Assembly: GCA_027490225.1 (NCBI GenBank)
Contig: JAIXYK010000036.1
Coordinates: forward strand, 1-53,050
Direction of reading: 5' to 3'
DNA length: 53,050 bases
DNA from: Bacteroidota bacterium
GTDB lineage: Bacteria; Bacteroidota; Bacteroidia; M30B66
Both the position numbers and the translations under genes were made by a program. Below the pieces are notes generated by a model, which saw only the letters and a program-made list of their open reading frames with translations, did not search any database and was not told the origin of the DNA. Of this stretch, positions 18,238 through 29,000 are shown piece after piece (positions within the stretch are counted from its first letter, which is position 1; every line of letters begins with the position of its first letter).

Positions 18238-20034
18238 AACACATTTTCTAATATATCGGAAATAATATCTCCGAGAAGGGATGGCCTTACTTAAATCAAC
18301 TACATTGATTTTCTTTTTGTCTATATTTGATTTATTAGCTAATTGTAATATTCTGTTATCTAGGTGCTTAGGATTTCTAAAATTCCAAAAATCAAAAACA
18401 AAAAAATTATTTTTTTTAAAAACTATTGCCTGGGTTTTATTTCCAGTTGAAACAACAAAATACTTAGTTTTTATAGCATTACAAAACAATTCTGTCGTTT
18501 GCACAATAGAAAGCATAAGAAATGCAAACAACACTAATTTCAACTTTAAAATGTTGAACCTTATAAATAAAGTTGAAAAGATAAAAATTACAATAGCAAA
18601 GCATATTGCGATATACTTTGAAATAAAAATATGATGAATTGTTGCTAATGGAAGTGAACTAACAAAGTGAGCAAAAGAGTTCATTACGAAAATTCCAAAC
18701 TCAAGAAACTTTACAAGACAAAATCCTAAATAAGGGACACTTCCTAATAGCATAGCAGAAACACCTAAATAAGTCAATGCAGTGGATAATGGGACAGCTA
18801 TTAAATTAGCTACAAGAAAATAAACTGGGAATGTTCCAAAATAGAACAAACACAATGGTGAAGTCGCTACTTGAGCAACCAAAGAAAGGGAAGATGCCTT
18901 TATAATATTTCTTGTTAACCAATTTCTATAATTATTTCCAAAATCAAGAAATGGTTTAAAAGCAAAAATAGACCAAACTGCTATGTAAGAAAGTTGGAAA
19001 CCAAGTTGTTTCCAAACATCAGCATCATAAATCAACATAAAAAATGCCGCAGAAGCTAACAAATTGAAATTAGTAATTCTTAGTTTATAAACAGACGCAA
19101 CAACAATAAAAGAACACATTGCAGTAGCCCTTAATACAGAAGGAGACAAACCTGTAAGGACAGCATAAAACCATAGGAAAGTTAAAACTAAAAACACAAA
19201 TAACAAACTTGGTAATATTCTTTTAAAAGGCTTAAGCAAAAACAAGAAGGCTACATACAGTAATCCAACATGAAGTCCAGAAACTGCCAAAATATGAACT
19301 ATTCCACTTTGAGTATAATCCTGAATTAATTGTTTATCTAAATCTGACTTTGCACCTAAAATTAAAGCAGAGATAACAGCAAGTTCATCCTTGTTAATGT
19401 TATGTCTTTTAATGCTGTTAATGCACTTATTTCTTGTTTGAATCGCAAATTTGTTCAAACTAATCTCATCATTTTTAAAAATACATATCCTGCTTACATT
19501 GGTTTTAACATAATAATCAATTCCAATAGTGTGGAGATATTCATTGTAGTCGAAAATTAAAGGTAAACGATTAATAGCTGGTTTAGTAATTGAATCATAC
19601 AATAAAAAGTAATCACCAACACCCAAAACTAAATTTATACCTGAATCTATTTCAATTCTTGACTTACCAATAGCTTTTTCCCAAGTTCCATTTTGAAAAG
19701 TTCCAATAATTTTCGCATCAAGAATAACCTTCTCGTTTTTAAGAGTTGGTTCTGGAAGAACCTTAACTATATGATATGCTCCTGAGAAATTTTTAGTTTT
19801 TCTTTTCTGAACATTAAAATTTAGCATTCCGCTAACAAAAATGAATGCAAATAAGATAGCACTCAACAAAGTTTTTTGTTTAACAAAGAGCAGTAAACAA
19901 ATTAAAAAGAGAAGGAATACAAAAAAAACTAAAGTAGGAAATTGAATGGTTTCTGAAAAAATATTCCCAACAAAAAAGAGTAATAGAATTCTTGAAATCG
20001 GTTGAATTGACCACCTAATAAATGAATCAGCCAT
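18226..20034 (-). CDS. comEC: ComEC/Rec2-family DNA uptake channel protein
   Basis: The 602-residue membrane protein matches ComEC, which moves single-stranded DNA across the inner membrane during natural transformation. An N-terminal block of membrane segments and a soluble DUF4131-like domain (about residues 70-200) precede the Competence domain. That domain contains ISALILGAKSDL and the family signature SGIVHILAVSGLHVGLLY (about 245-262), followed by many membrane helices. The C-terminal metallo-beta-lactamase domain of Bacillus-type ComEC is absent; only about 80 residues follow the last helix, as is common in Bacteroidota. I chose ATG 20034 over the TTG at 20058, which sits against the upstream terminator. 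A functional competence system cannot be inferred from this gene alone. Confidence 0.87.
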   Translation of the reverse strand: MADSFIRWSIQPISRILLLFFVGNIFSETIQFPTLVFFVFLLFLICLLLFVKQKTLLSAILFAFIFVSGMLNFNVQKRKTKNFSGAYHIVKVLPEPTLKNEKVILDAKIIGTFQNGTWEKAIGKSRIEIDSGINLVLGVGDYFLLYDSITKPAINRLPLIFDYNEYLHTIGIDYYVKTNVSRICIFKNDEISLNKFAIQTRNKCINSIKRHNINKDELAVISALILGAKSDLDKQLIQDYTQSGIVHILAVSGLHVGLLYVAFLFLLKPFKRILPSLLFVFLVLTFLWFYAVLTGLSPSVLRATAMCSFIVVASVYKLRITNFNLLASAAFFMLIYDADVWKQLGFQLSYIAVWSIFAFKPFLDFGNNYRNWLTRNIIKASSLSLVAQVATSPLCLFYFGTFPVYFLVANLIAVPLSTALTYLGVSAMLLGSVPYLGFCLVKFLEFGIFVMNSFAHFVSSLPLATIHHIFISKYIAICFAIVIFIFSTLFIRFNILKLKLVLFAFLMLSIVQTTELFCNAIKTKYFVVSTGNKTQAIVFKKNNFFVFDFWNFRNPKHLDNRILQLANKSNIDKKKINVVDLSKAIPSRRYYFRYIRKCVLAS

Positions 20035-20058
20035 AAAATAGAAATGGCTAAAAAACAA

Positions 20059-20083
20059 AATAGCCCCGAAATTCGGGGCTATT
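20059..20083 (-). terminator. Strong terminator of the SprB-like/PorP/OmpA operon
   Basis: AATAGCCCCGAA (20059-20070) and TTCGGGGCTATT (20072-20083) form a 12-bp perfect inverted repeat. On the minus strand it is followed by a T-rich tract. It lies 34 bases past the stop of the OmpA-family gene and just before the comEC start, so it separates the two transcription units. Confidence 0.9.
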
Positions 20084-20116
20084 TATACATTTATAAACGT
20101 TTATTAAACGTTTAAA

Positions 20117-22039
20117 CTATTTGATTACTTTGAATACTGTTCTCCTATTAGTTTGATGTTGTTCTTCTGTACAGCTTTCGCAAATACAAGTTTCTTTAGG
20201 TTGAGATTCTCCGTAACCTTTGTAAGTTAATCTTTTAGGATCAATGTCTCTTAATGTGCAATATTTAACTACAGATTTTGCTCTGTTTTCAGATAATTTT
20301 TGGTTGTAATCATCTTGACCTCGACAGTCTGTATGAGAGCCTAATTCAATTTTAATATCTGGATTATCATTCAAAAGTTTAACAAGATTATCCAAAATAG
20401 GCATAGCATCAGGACGAATATCCCATTTATTATAATCATAATAAATATCACCTAGTCCGTATTCAATGCCACCAACTGCAGGTTCTAATTCAATAAATTT
20501 AGATTCATCACAAGTTACAATAATAGAAGAACATGGAATTCCTTTAGTAGAAACTTCAATAGCATTTGTAAAGAATTGCTTACTCTTAGCATTGATAGAA
20601 TAATCTGCTTCTCCAGCTAATCTAAAGCTTGCAATACCATTATCATTTGTAACAGCGCTATCTTGAACGCCAGTTGCTTTATTCTGAACGTATACAGTAG
20701 CCTTTCCGTAAGGTTTATTTGTTCCCTTTTCTCTTACACAAACTTGCACTGGAATAATTGGATCTTTGTACACAACTTCGTACATCTGGTCTTGAGAAGC
20801 AAGAGCGCTTTCAGCAGAGCCTCTAGAAGAAGATAGATTTCCTATTTTTCCATCATCACTTAACACAAAAGAAAAATCATCTTTATTTGAATTAATGGGT
20901 GACTTCATGTTTGTAGGTTGTGCCCAAGAAGATCCATCTTTTTTAGTAAAGAAAACATCTAAGCCACCCATACCAGCATGACCGTCTGAAGAAAAATAGA
21001 GTTTTTCATTGAACCCAAATACAGGAGCTACTTCACGTCCAGCTGTATTTACCATAGCACCTAAATTAGTAGGCTCTCCCCATTTTGAACCATCCCAAAG
21101 GCAAACATATATATCACTTTGACCGTATCCACCGGGACGATCTGAAGAGAAGAACAACATTTTACCGTCTTTGCTTAAATTAGGATGACTGTTTGAATAT
21201 TCATCGCTGTTAAAAGGAAAATCTTCAATGTTAGTCCATTCGCCTTCTAAGAAAACTGCTTTGAGGATTCTTAAAGTAGATTCATTTTTCTTGTTTTTCT
21301 TTAGTTTACCTTTAGATTCATTTGTCCTAGTGAAATACATTGTTTGAGCATCTGCAGAGAAAGTTGCATATGCATCATGATACTCAGTATTTACACCACC
21401 TTTAAGCGCTTCCGGAGAAGACCATTTTCCAGTGGATTGATCTTTTTTACTATAATATAAATCTAAGAAAGAAGCTCCATTAAATTTGTCTCTTAATGCT
21501 TTCCCTTCAACAGGAACATCAGCTGAAAAAACATATCCAAAATTATAAGGAGCAGCACCAAAAGAAGATGACAAACCACTTAATTCAATTTTCTTGATTG
21601 TGTAAGCACAAGTGTCTAAAGTGTTATCAAACATCTTCGGATTTGCACAAGCTTCAATTAAACTTTTCGTAATTTTATCTTCAGGCATTTTTGCCGCATA
21701 AGATTCGAAAGCTTTCTTTGCTTCTGCGTATTTGCCACTTTGCATTAATACCTTTCCATAATTAAAGAAATTAATAGCTGGAGCTGCAGTATCAGCAATT
21801 ACTTCTTTATAAATTGGCTCTGCTTTCAAAGGATTATTCATCAATCTATAAGAATCGGCCAATTTCTGTTTAGCAACAGTTAATGGCTTTTTCTCGATTG
21901 CCTTGTTATATAAAGGAACAGCATCAGCATATGCTTCAGCATCAAACTTGGTGTTTCCTTTATTTACAAAATAATTTGCACCGCAACCTGCTAAAAAAAG
22001 GCTGGCACTTAATAAAAGTATAGGGTATGTTTTTTTCAT
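20117..22039 (-). CDS. PorE-like lipoprotein: TPR, beta-propeller, and OmpA peptidoglycan-binding domain
   Basis: The 640-residue product has a lipoprotein signal with lipobox LAGC (Cys19). TPR-like helices follow (about 25-140), then a PD40/WD40-like beta-propeller (about 165-420) with motifs such as YFTRTNESKG, LFFSSDRPGGYGQSDIY and LYFSSDGHAGMGGLDVF. A carboxypeptidase-regulatory-like domain is at about 425-510, and a C-terminal OmpA domain (about 525-640) contains SHTDCRGQDDYNQKLSENRA with the usual peptidoglycan-binding Asp and Arg. This is the architecture of PorE, an outer-membrane-associated T9SS component that binds peptidoglycan, and of many paralogues paired with PorP/SprF. Here it is the last gene of the operon with a PorP/SprF protein and a type B secreted protein. 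It is probably a dedicated anchoring partner, but it might be the core PorE. Confidence 0.85.
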   Translation of the reverse strand: MKKTYPILLLSASLFLAGCGANYFVNKGNTKFDAEAYADAVPLYNKAIEKKPLTVAKQKLADSYRLMNNPLKAEPIYKEVIADTAAPAINFFNYGKVLMQSGKYAEAKKAFESYAAKMPEDKITKSLIEACANPKMFDNTLDTCAYTIKKIELSGLSSSFGAAPYNFGYVFSADVPVEGKALRDKFNGASFLDLYYSKKDQSTGKWSSPEALKGGVNTEYHDAYATFSADAQTMYFTRTNESKGKLKKNKKNESTLRILKAVFLEGEWTNIEDFPFNSDEYSNSHPNLSKDGKMLFFSSDRPGGYGQSDIYVCLWDGSKWGEPTNLGAMVNTAGREVAPVFGFNEKLYFSSDGHAGMGGLDVFFTKKDGSSWAQPTNMKSPINSNKDDFSFVLSDDGKIGNLSSSRGSAESALASQDQMYEVVYKDPIIPVQVCVREKGTNKPYGKATVYVQNKATGVQDSAVTNDNGIASFRLAGEADYSINAKSKQFFTNAIEVSTKGIPCSSIIVTCDESKFIELEPAVGGIEYGLGDIYYDYNKWDIRPDAMPILDNLVKLLNDNPDIKIELGSHTDCRGQDDYNQKLSENRAKSVVKYCTLRDIDPKRLTYKGYGESQPKETCICESCTEEQHQTNRRTVFKVIK

Positions 22040-22064
22040 TTTGCTTATCTCTAGGTCCCTTTTA

Positions 22065-22982
22065 TTAGAAGTAACGTGGATGTTTAATTTTAACTAATTT
22101 TTGAGTAAAGTCATACCCTAACATGATTTCATGAGAGCCATTTTGGTAAGTTCTTATACCAGTTGTAGTTGCATCAAAAGCATATCCGACTCTGAGTTGT
22201 TGAGTAATTTGAAACTCAGCCATCATTACAAATGCAGCTTTCGTTCTCCATGAAACGCCTAACCAAAATCTATCATTAAATAAAAAATGAGCATTAACAT
22301 CTGCTTGGATTGGAGCAGCGGCTTGGTACTTAACTAAAACAGAAGGCTTAAACTTTACAAAGCCACTGGAAGTTACATTAAGAACATAACCTGCATTTAA
22401 GAAATAATGTCTTCTTAATCCTGCATCAGAATTTAAATTACGTCGCTCATCAATTGATAACATGTTGTGAGACGATAAACCAACATATGCTTTAGGAGTG
22501 TAATAATAAACTCCAAGATTAACACGAGGTATCCAAAAACTTTGATTTCCTTGATATAAAGGGTCTGATAAGTCAACATTCTCCAAGCCATTAGCATTGA
22601 ATGTCTCGTTTCTAATACCAGCTCTTACACCAAAAGCTAAACGATGATCTTTGTCGTTTAACTTAATGTAATAAGAGTAATTAGCAGCAATCTCATTTGT
22701 GGCTAATAATCCTGTAGCATCATTAATGAACTGAAATCCGAGACCCATATTTTTCCCTTTAATTGGACCATCCACTGCTAACATGTTAGAACGTGGAGCC
22801 CCAGGAAATGAAACCCATTGTGAACGGTGCAAGGCTGTGGCACCCCAGTAGTCATGACTTCCTGCATAAGCGGGATTCAGAAACAGTCCATTGAACATAT
22901 ATTGACTCACTTGCAATTCTTGTTGGGATTTCCCTACGACTGCAAGCATCAATAAACTTATCATTGTAGCTATTCTCTTCAT
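22065..22982 (-). CDS. PorP/SprF-family outer-membrane protein
   Basis: The 305-residue protein has a signal peptide ending GKSQQ and the family opening QVSQYMFNGLFLNPAYAGSHDYWGA, split by short gaps. WGATALHRSQWVSFPGAP and a beta-barrel body ending in YDFTQKLVKIKHPRYF follow. Length and motifs fit the PorP/SprF family (TIGR03519 type). SprF in Flavobacterium johnsoniae is needed to export and surface-attach SprB, and SprF-like proteins are generally paired with proteins carrying type B sorting domains. The gene lies 32 bases after the giant SprB-repeat gene and 25 bases before the OmpA-family gene, which supports service to that partner. Confidence 0.92.
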   Translation of the reverse strand: MKRIATMISLLMLAVVGKSQQELQVSQYMFNGLFLNPAYAGSHDYWGATALHRSQWVSFPGAPRSNMLAVDGPIKGKNMGLGFQFINDATGLLATNEIAANYSYYIKLNDKDHRLAFGVRAGIRNETFNANGLENVDLSDPLYQGNQSFWIPRVNLGVYYYTPKAYVGLSSHNMLSIDERRNLNSDAGLRRHYFLNAGYVLNVTSSGFVKFKPSVLVKYQAAAPIQADVNAHFLFNDRFWLGVSWRTKAAFVMMAEFQITQQLRVGYAFDATTTGIRTYQNGSHEIMLGYDFTQKLVKIKHPRYF

Positions 22983-23014
22983 TTGTTATTGTTTTTGGTT
23001 GAGAGCGTTATTTA

Positions 23015-26000
23015 TTATTTTCTTAAATCAAAGTATCCTTTAATATTTTCTTTAGTTGAATCATTTAATTCAACAACGATGTAATACGTACCATCAGGTA
23101 AAACGTTACCATCATTCGAAATTCCTGTCCAATCGTTGGTATAAGCACCTTTGCTATATACTAAAGAGCCCCAACGGTTCCATATTATTATTTTATTATT
23201 TGGATATCCTTGGATTCCTTTTATTACAAATACATCATTAAATCCATCACCATTTGGAGTAAATCCGTTTGGAAGGGTAATATCACCCGGCTCTTTTAAT
23301 GAAATTGCACCATTTGCAAAACATCCGTTTGCGTCAGTAACTGTAACGTAATAGTTTCCTGCAGTAAGGTTAGATATATCTTCAGATGTTGAGCCATTTG
23401 ACCAGGAGTAGGTATAATCAGGTGTTCCATCAGAAACTGTTAAATTAATTGAACCATCGTTACCACCTTTCTTAGAAATATTAAAGTCATCAAAAATAAT
23501 AGGGCTAATTAATGATAAAGATGGGCCTGATATTCCTATCAAAGTAATTGTTGTTGTTGAAGTACAACCATCATTAGTAGTACCTGTTAAAGTATACGTG
23601 CCTGGATCAATTGCTAAAATTGAAATAGTAGTATCACCGGTTGACCAAGCAAATGAATTAAAGCCATTAGCAGGAGTTGCGGTTAAAGTAACTTGAATAG
23701 GTTGATTAGTACAAACGAGTGTATCTTTATCAGAAGAAATATCAATTGGAACGATAGGTTTAATTGAAATATTAACAGGCAGAGATGTTGACACACATCC
23801 TTCAGGTGAAGTGTAAGTTACAGTATAACCACCAGCTGTATTAGTATTAAACCCATTTAAATTAGCTCCTAGTATAGCAATGTTATTCAAATTCCATTGG
23901 TTTCCTGTATTGTAAGAGCTAACTAAGGTTATAGATTCATTTTCACAAATTGAAATTGGTCCAGCAGGAGATATTACTGGAACTTGAGGAATTGGAGCTA
24001 CAATAAGTGTTAAAGTATCTGAAGCTGAGCACCCGTCTTGAGTTACAGTAAGAATATAATCACCAGCATCACAAGCTTGAATAGATGGACTATTTCCTGA
24101 ACCTAAACCACTCCATGTTACCCCCGTTGAAGATAAAGCTCCCAATGTTGCGCAAGTTCCTTGGCATACGATATTATCGTCTGCATTTTGAATTGAAGCG
24201 TTAGGAATTGGATTAACTACTACTTCAATAGTATCTGAATAAGCAGGACATTGACCTGAAGTTAAAGCCACATAATATTGACCAGAAGTAGTAACTAAAA
24301 TTTGATTAACATTTAAAAGCCCATTGCTCCATTCAACAAAATTCCCTGTAGAAGCAGTTAAAACTAAACTTTCTCCTTCACAAAAAGTTGTAGGACCTTG
24401 AGGAGTAATAGTAGGTGCATTTTGAGGAACTACAACATTGATAGTGAGCGTATCAGTATCTAAACATCCATTTGAATTTGTAGTTGTAACAAATATATCT
24501 GTTGTTACATTAACAACCACAGTTGCTTCAAAAGCATTAGTTGCTCCTACAAAGGCAGAAGAAGGTCCCCATTGGTATGTTGCCGTAGAAAGGTTCTCAA
24601 CAGCAAATTGCAAAGTATCGTTTGCACAAACTATTAAGTCTTGACCTAAATCAGCAATTGCTGTAGGATTCACTGTTACTGTAAGCGTATCAATATCAGT
24701 TCCACATGCGTTTGTTCCAGTAACTGTATAAACTGTAGTTTCTGGAGGGGTTGATGTTGGACTAGAAATTATAGTACCAGAAAGACCAATTGAAGGACTC
24801 CAAACATAATTTGTAGCGCCAGTAGCCTGTAATTGAGTTGTTTCTCCTTTGCAAATTGTTACATCATTTCCGGCAGCAACAACAGGTACTGATAAAACAT
24901 TAATGTTTAAAGTATCTGAAGTTGCAGCGCAATTAAATTGGTTTGTAAAAGTAACTGCGTATCCACCACTTGTACTAACTGTTATGCTCTGATTGAATTG
25001 GTCTGGACCAGTAATATTCCAAACATTATTAGTTTGATAACTAGAAGTTAAAACTACGTCATCACCACTGCATAAAGTTAAAGGACCATTGGCAGTTATA
25101 ACAGGTTGAACTGGTACTGGATTAGCCTGAACTACAGCTGAAGGAATTGGGAAATTCCCAGGACAAGTTGGATCACCAATAGAAATCAATGAAATAAGTG
25201 TAAATGTTGTGGTAGCTGTTGGATTAATAGATGTACTATAAGTATTACCTGCGAAATTCAAAACTGGAATAGTTGATGTACCATCAGAATAAGAAAAATT
25301 AAATGGTGCGGTTCCAGTTAAATCGATAGTCAGTGTTACCGGTTCTCCAACACAGATTGTATCATTAGAAACACTGATTGAAGCAGATGGCGCATTTGAA
25401 TTTAATATAGTAGCAGAATCAGTTGAGACGCAAGATCCAGCAGTTACAGTTACAGTATAAGTTCCAGCTGGAACATTTGATATATCCTCATCAGTTGAGC
25501 TAAATGAATTAGGACCTGACCACAGAAAAGTAGGGAGTCCGATAATAGTACCCACAGTTAAATTGATACTACCAGCTGGTGCACCGCAAGTTGCGTTGGT
25601 TACTGAGAATGATAAAGCTGGTTGATCTGAATTTGTTACCTCAACAGTTAAAGTAGCTTCGCAATTGTCATCATCAGTAACTTCTACAGTATATGAACCA
25701 GCAGAAACACCAGATAAATCTTCAGTAGCAACATTAGAAACTCCTGGACCATTCCAAACATAAGTGAAAGGACTATTTCCACCAGAAACAGTAAGATCGA
25801 TTGCCCCAGTTGAACTTCCACAATTAGATTCAGTAGTATCTGCAGAAAGCGTTATAGCGGGAGATCCTGGAACAACAAAAGTACCTTGAACTTCGCAACC
25901 TGAATCATCAGTAACTGTTAGGTCGAAACTTCCGGCACACAAATTAGCAATATTTGATACACTTGCACCATTGCTCCAATCATAAGAAAAAGGTTCGTCG

Positions 26001-29000
26001 CCACCTGTAACAGTTATTGAAATTGCTCCATTACATTGTCCACAAGTTGCAGGTGTTATAGCTGAGGTTAAAGTTGGAGCTGGAGTAGAGATGATTGTGA
26101 AAGTTTGAGTAACCTCACAACCTGCGTTATCAGTAATTGTTACTTCACAATCACCTGCTGGCAAATTACTAGCAGAATTGCCTGTTGTACCATTACACCA
26201 CTCATAAACAAACGGCTCAGTTCCTCCAACAATCACTAGAGAAACAGCTCCATTATCTAGGCCACATGATGCATTAGTTATAGTTGGTGTAACTGTAAAA
26301 TTATTTGAATTTGTAATAGTAATGGTTGCAGAATCAGCACATAAACCAACTAAGTCAGTAACTACAACTGTATAATCGCCTGCTGCTAAAGCAGTTTGAT
26401 CTTCATCAGTTTCAATTACACCAATACCAGTCCAGAAGTAACTGTATGTACCAGAGCCTCCAGAAACAGAAATATCTATTCCTCCATTTGCTGTATTACA
26501 CGCAGCATTTGTTTGAGTAAAAGTAATTTCAGGAGCGTTTCCATTAGTAATAACAAATTGTCCATTAACTTCACAACCCGCAGAATCAGTAACAATCACA
26601 GAATAATTACCAGCTGCAATACTATTGATATCTTCGGTTGTAAGTGTATTTGACCATAAAAAAGTATAAGGAGCAATACCACCATTAATGGATAAATCAA
26701 TTGCACCATCAGAGTTTCCGCAAGATGCATTGGTTTGATTAGCAGTTAATATTGGAACTCCAGAATTTAATAAATCTGTTGAACCATTTGCTTCGCAACC
26801 ATTGGCATCTGTAACGGTAAGTTCATAATTTCCACTTCCAACATTAACTACAGAAGAAGAATCAGAAGTATTTCCTGTCCAAACAAAATTAAATGGAGCA
26901 ATTCCTCCTGTAAGATTTGCAGTTATCGATCCATTATCTAGGTTACAAGAAGGTTGAACAACTTCGAAAGATATTACAGGAGCATTCTGATTTAAGATAC
27001 ATGCCTGGGCAGAAACCTCGCATCCATTGGCATCAACAACATTAACATTATAACATCCAAATGCCAAAGATGAAAGGTCTTGGTTGTTAGAAATAGTATC
27101 CCCTTCAAAAGTCCAATAGTAAGTGTAGTTTGGAGAACCGCCATTTACAGTAAGATCGATGGCTCCTGTGCTAGTTGAACATTGTGTATTCGTTACTGAT
27201 GTAGATAAAGTAGGTAAATTTGGATAAACTAATACTGATGTATCAAGTAAAGTGCAACCTGCACCATCAATAGCTTCAAGAATATAAGTACCTGCAGCTA
27301 AATTTTCTAAATTATCTGCATTAGAAAAATCACTTCCATTGAAAGTCCAATTGTAAATAATTGGATTTGTTGCATCAGTAATATTAACAGATACACTACC
27401 AGTATCGTTTCCGCAAGTAGGATTTATTGAGACACTAGAAATAGTCGGTTGAATACTAGGAAGTATCTCATAAGTGGCAGATACAGAGCAATTAGCACCA
27501 TCACTCACTAAAACTGAGTATTCACCGGGAGCTAGGTTAATTTGGTCTTCAACAATTGAAAAATTATCCCAAAGAACTGATATTGGTTGAGTTCCACCAG
27601 TTATAGTAATATCAATCAAACCATTATCTTGACCACATGATGTATTAACCACAGTGGCAGATAATTCTGGTGCCTGATTTAAATTCACAGTAACAGTATC
27701 ATTTAGAGTGCAAGTTGTTTCAGTATTTAAAATTATTACTGAGTATTGCCCAGCAGCTAATCCAGAAATATCCTCCGTAGTTTCATTAAAACCATTAGGA
27801 CCAGACCAAACGAAAGTGTAATCATTAGAAGCTGGTGTCATTGTAAGGTTAATAGCACCATCATTTATTGAGCAAGAACTATTTGTAATTGCATAAGATG
27901 AAACAGGTTGATTTCCAATTAAGATGGTAACCTGAGTAGTAGAAGAACAAGAAGTATCTGCAGAATCTCTAACCACAACTGTATATTCTCCTATTGCTAA
28001 ATTAGAAATATCTTCTGTTGATTGAGAATTAGACCATTCAAAAATATATGCACCTGATCCACCATCTACTGTTAAATTGATACTACCATCATTATTACCG
28101 CAAGTTGCATCAACTTTTGTAGTTGTTAATGAAATGTTTGGTAAAGGAGCAATTGTAGTTATTACAGTATCAGTACAATTTGCGTCATCTGTAATAATTA
28201 CTTGATAAGTGCCAGAAGAGAGGTTTGAAACCGATTGTGTAAAATCTGTAATATTTGGTGACCAGCTAAATGTAAAAGGTTGAGCACCGCCGTTATTATC
28301 AAACAACACATTAATTTCTCCTGAGTTTGGTGAAGAACAAGTTGGATTCACAACCTCGGATGTTGCATTGAATTGATTTGAATTTATAATTGTTGCAGTA
28401 ATAATCACTTCACAATTTGCGTCTGAAATTGTATCTGTATAGACTCCAAAAGGAACATTTATTAAATCTTCTGTTGTTGCACCATTACTCCAGCTGTGTG
28501 TAATTGTTCCCGTACCTCCAGTAACAACAACATCAATAGCCCCAACACTTTGAGCACATAAAGAAGGTGTTACATCAAAAGTTACAACTGGAGCATTTTG
28601 ATTTAATACAGTTGCTGAACCATTAACGACACAAGTAGTTCCACCATCTGTAATTTGAACGGAATAAGTTCCTGATGCTAAATTAGATATATCTTGTGTT
28701 GTTTCATTATCATTATCCCAAAGATAAGTTACAGGACCTGTAGTATCAGAAACTGATAAATTTATAGCGCCATTTTGATTTCCACAAGCAGCGTTTGTGA
28801 TACTAAATGAAAATGTAGGTTGATTAGAATTGATAATGGTAAAAGTGCTATCGTCAGCACAGCCATTTGTATCTGTTGCTGTGAGCGTATAGGCACCCGC
28901 TGCCAAATTTGAAATATCTTCAGTAGTTGAATTTTCAGACCACAAATAAGTAAATGGACTAGCATCACCTGAAACAGAGGCGTCTATGCTTCCTACACTT

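Noticed and set aside
18226-20034. ComEC as a truncated pseudogene because the metallo-beta-lactamase domain is missing
   Set aside because: The frame is intact, the Competence domain is complete, and Bacteroidota ComEC proteins often lack that domain.
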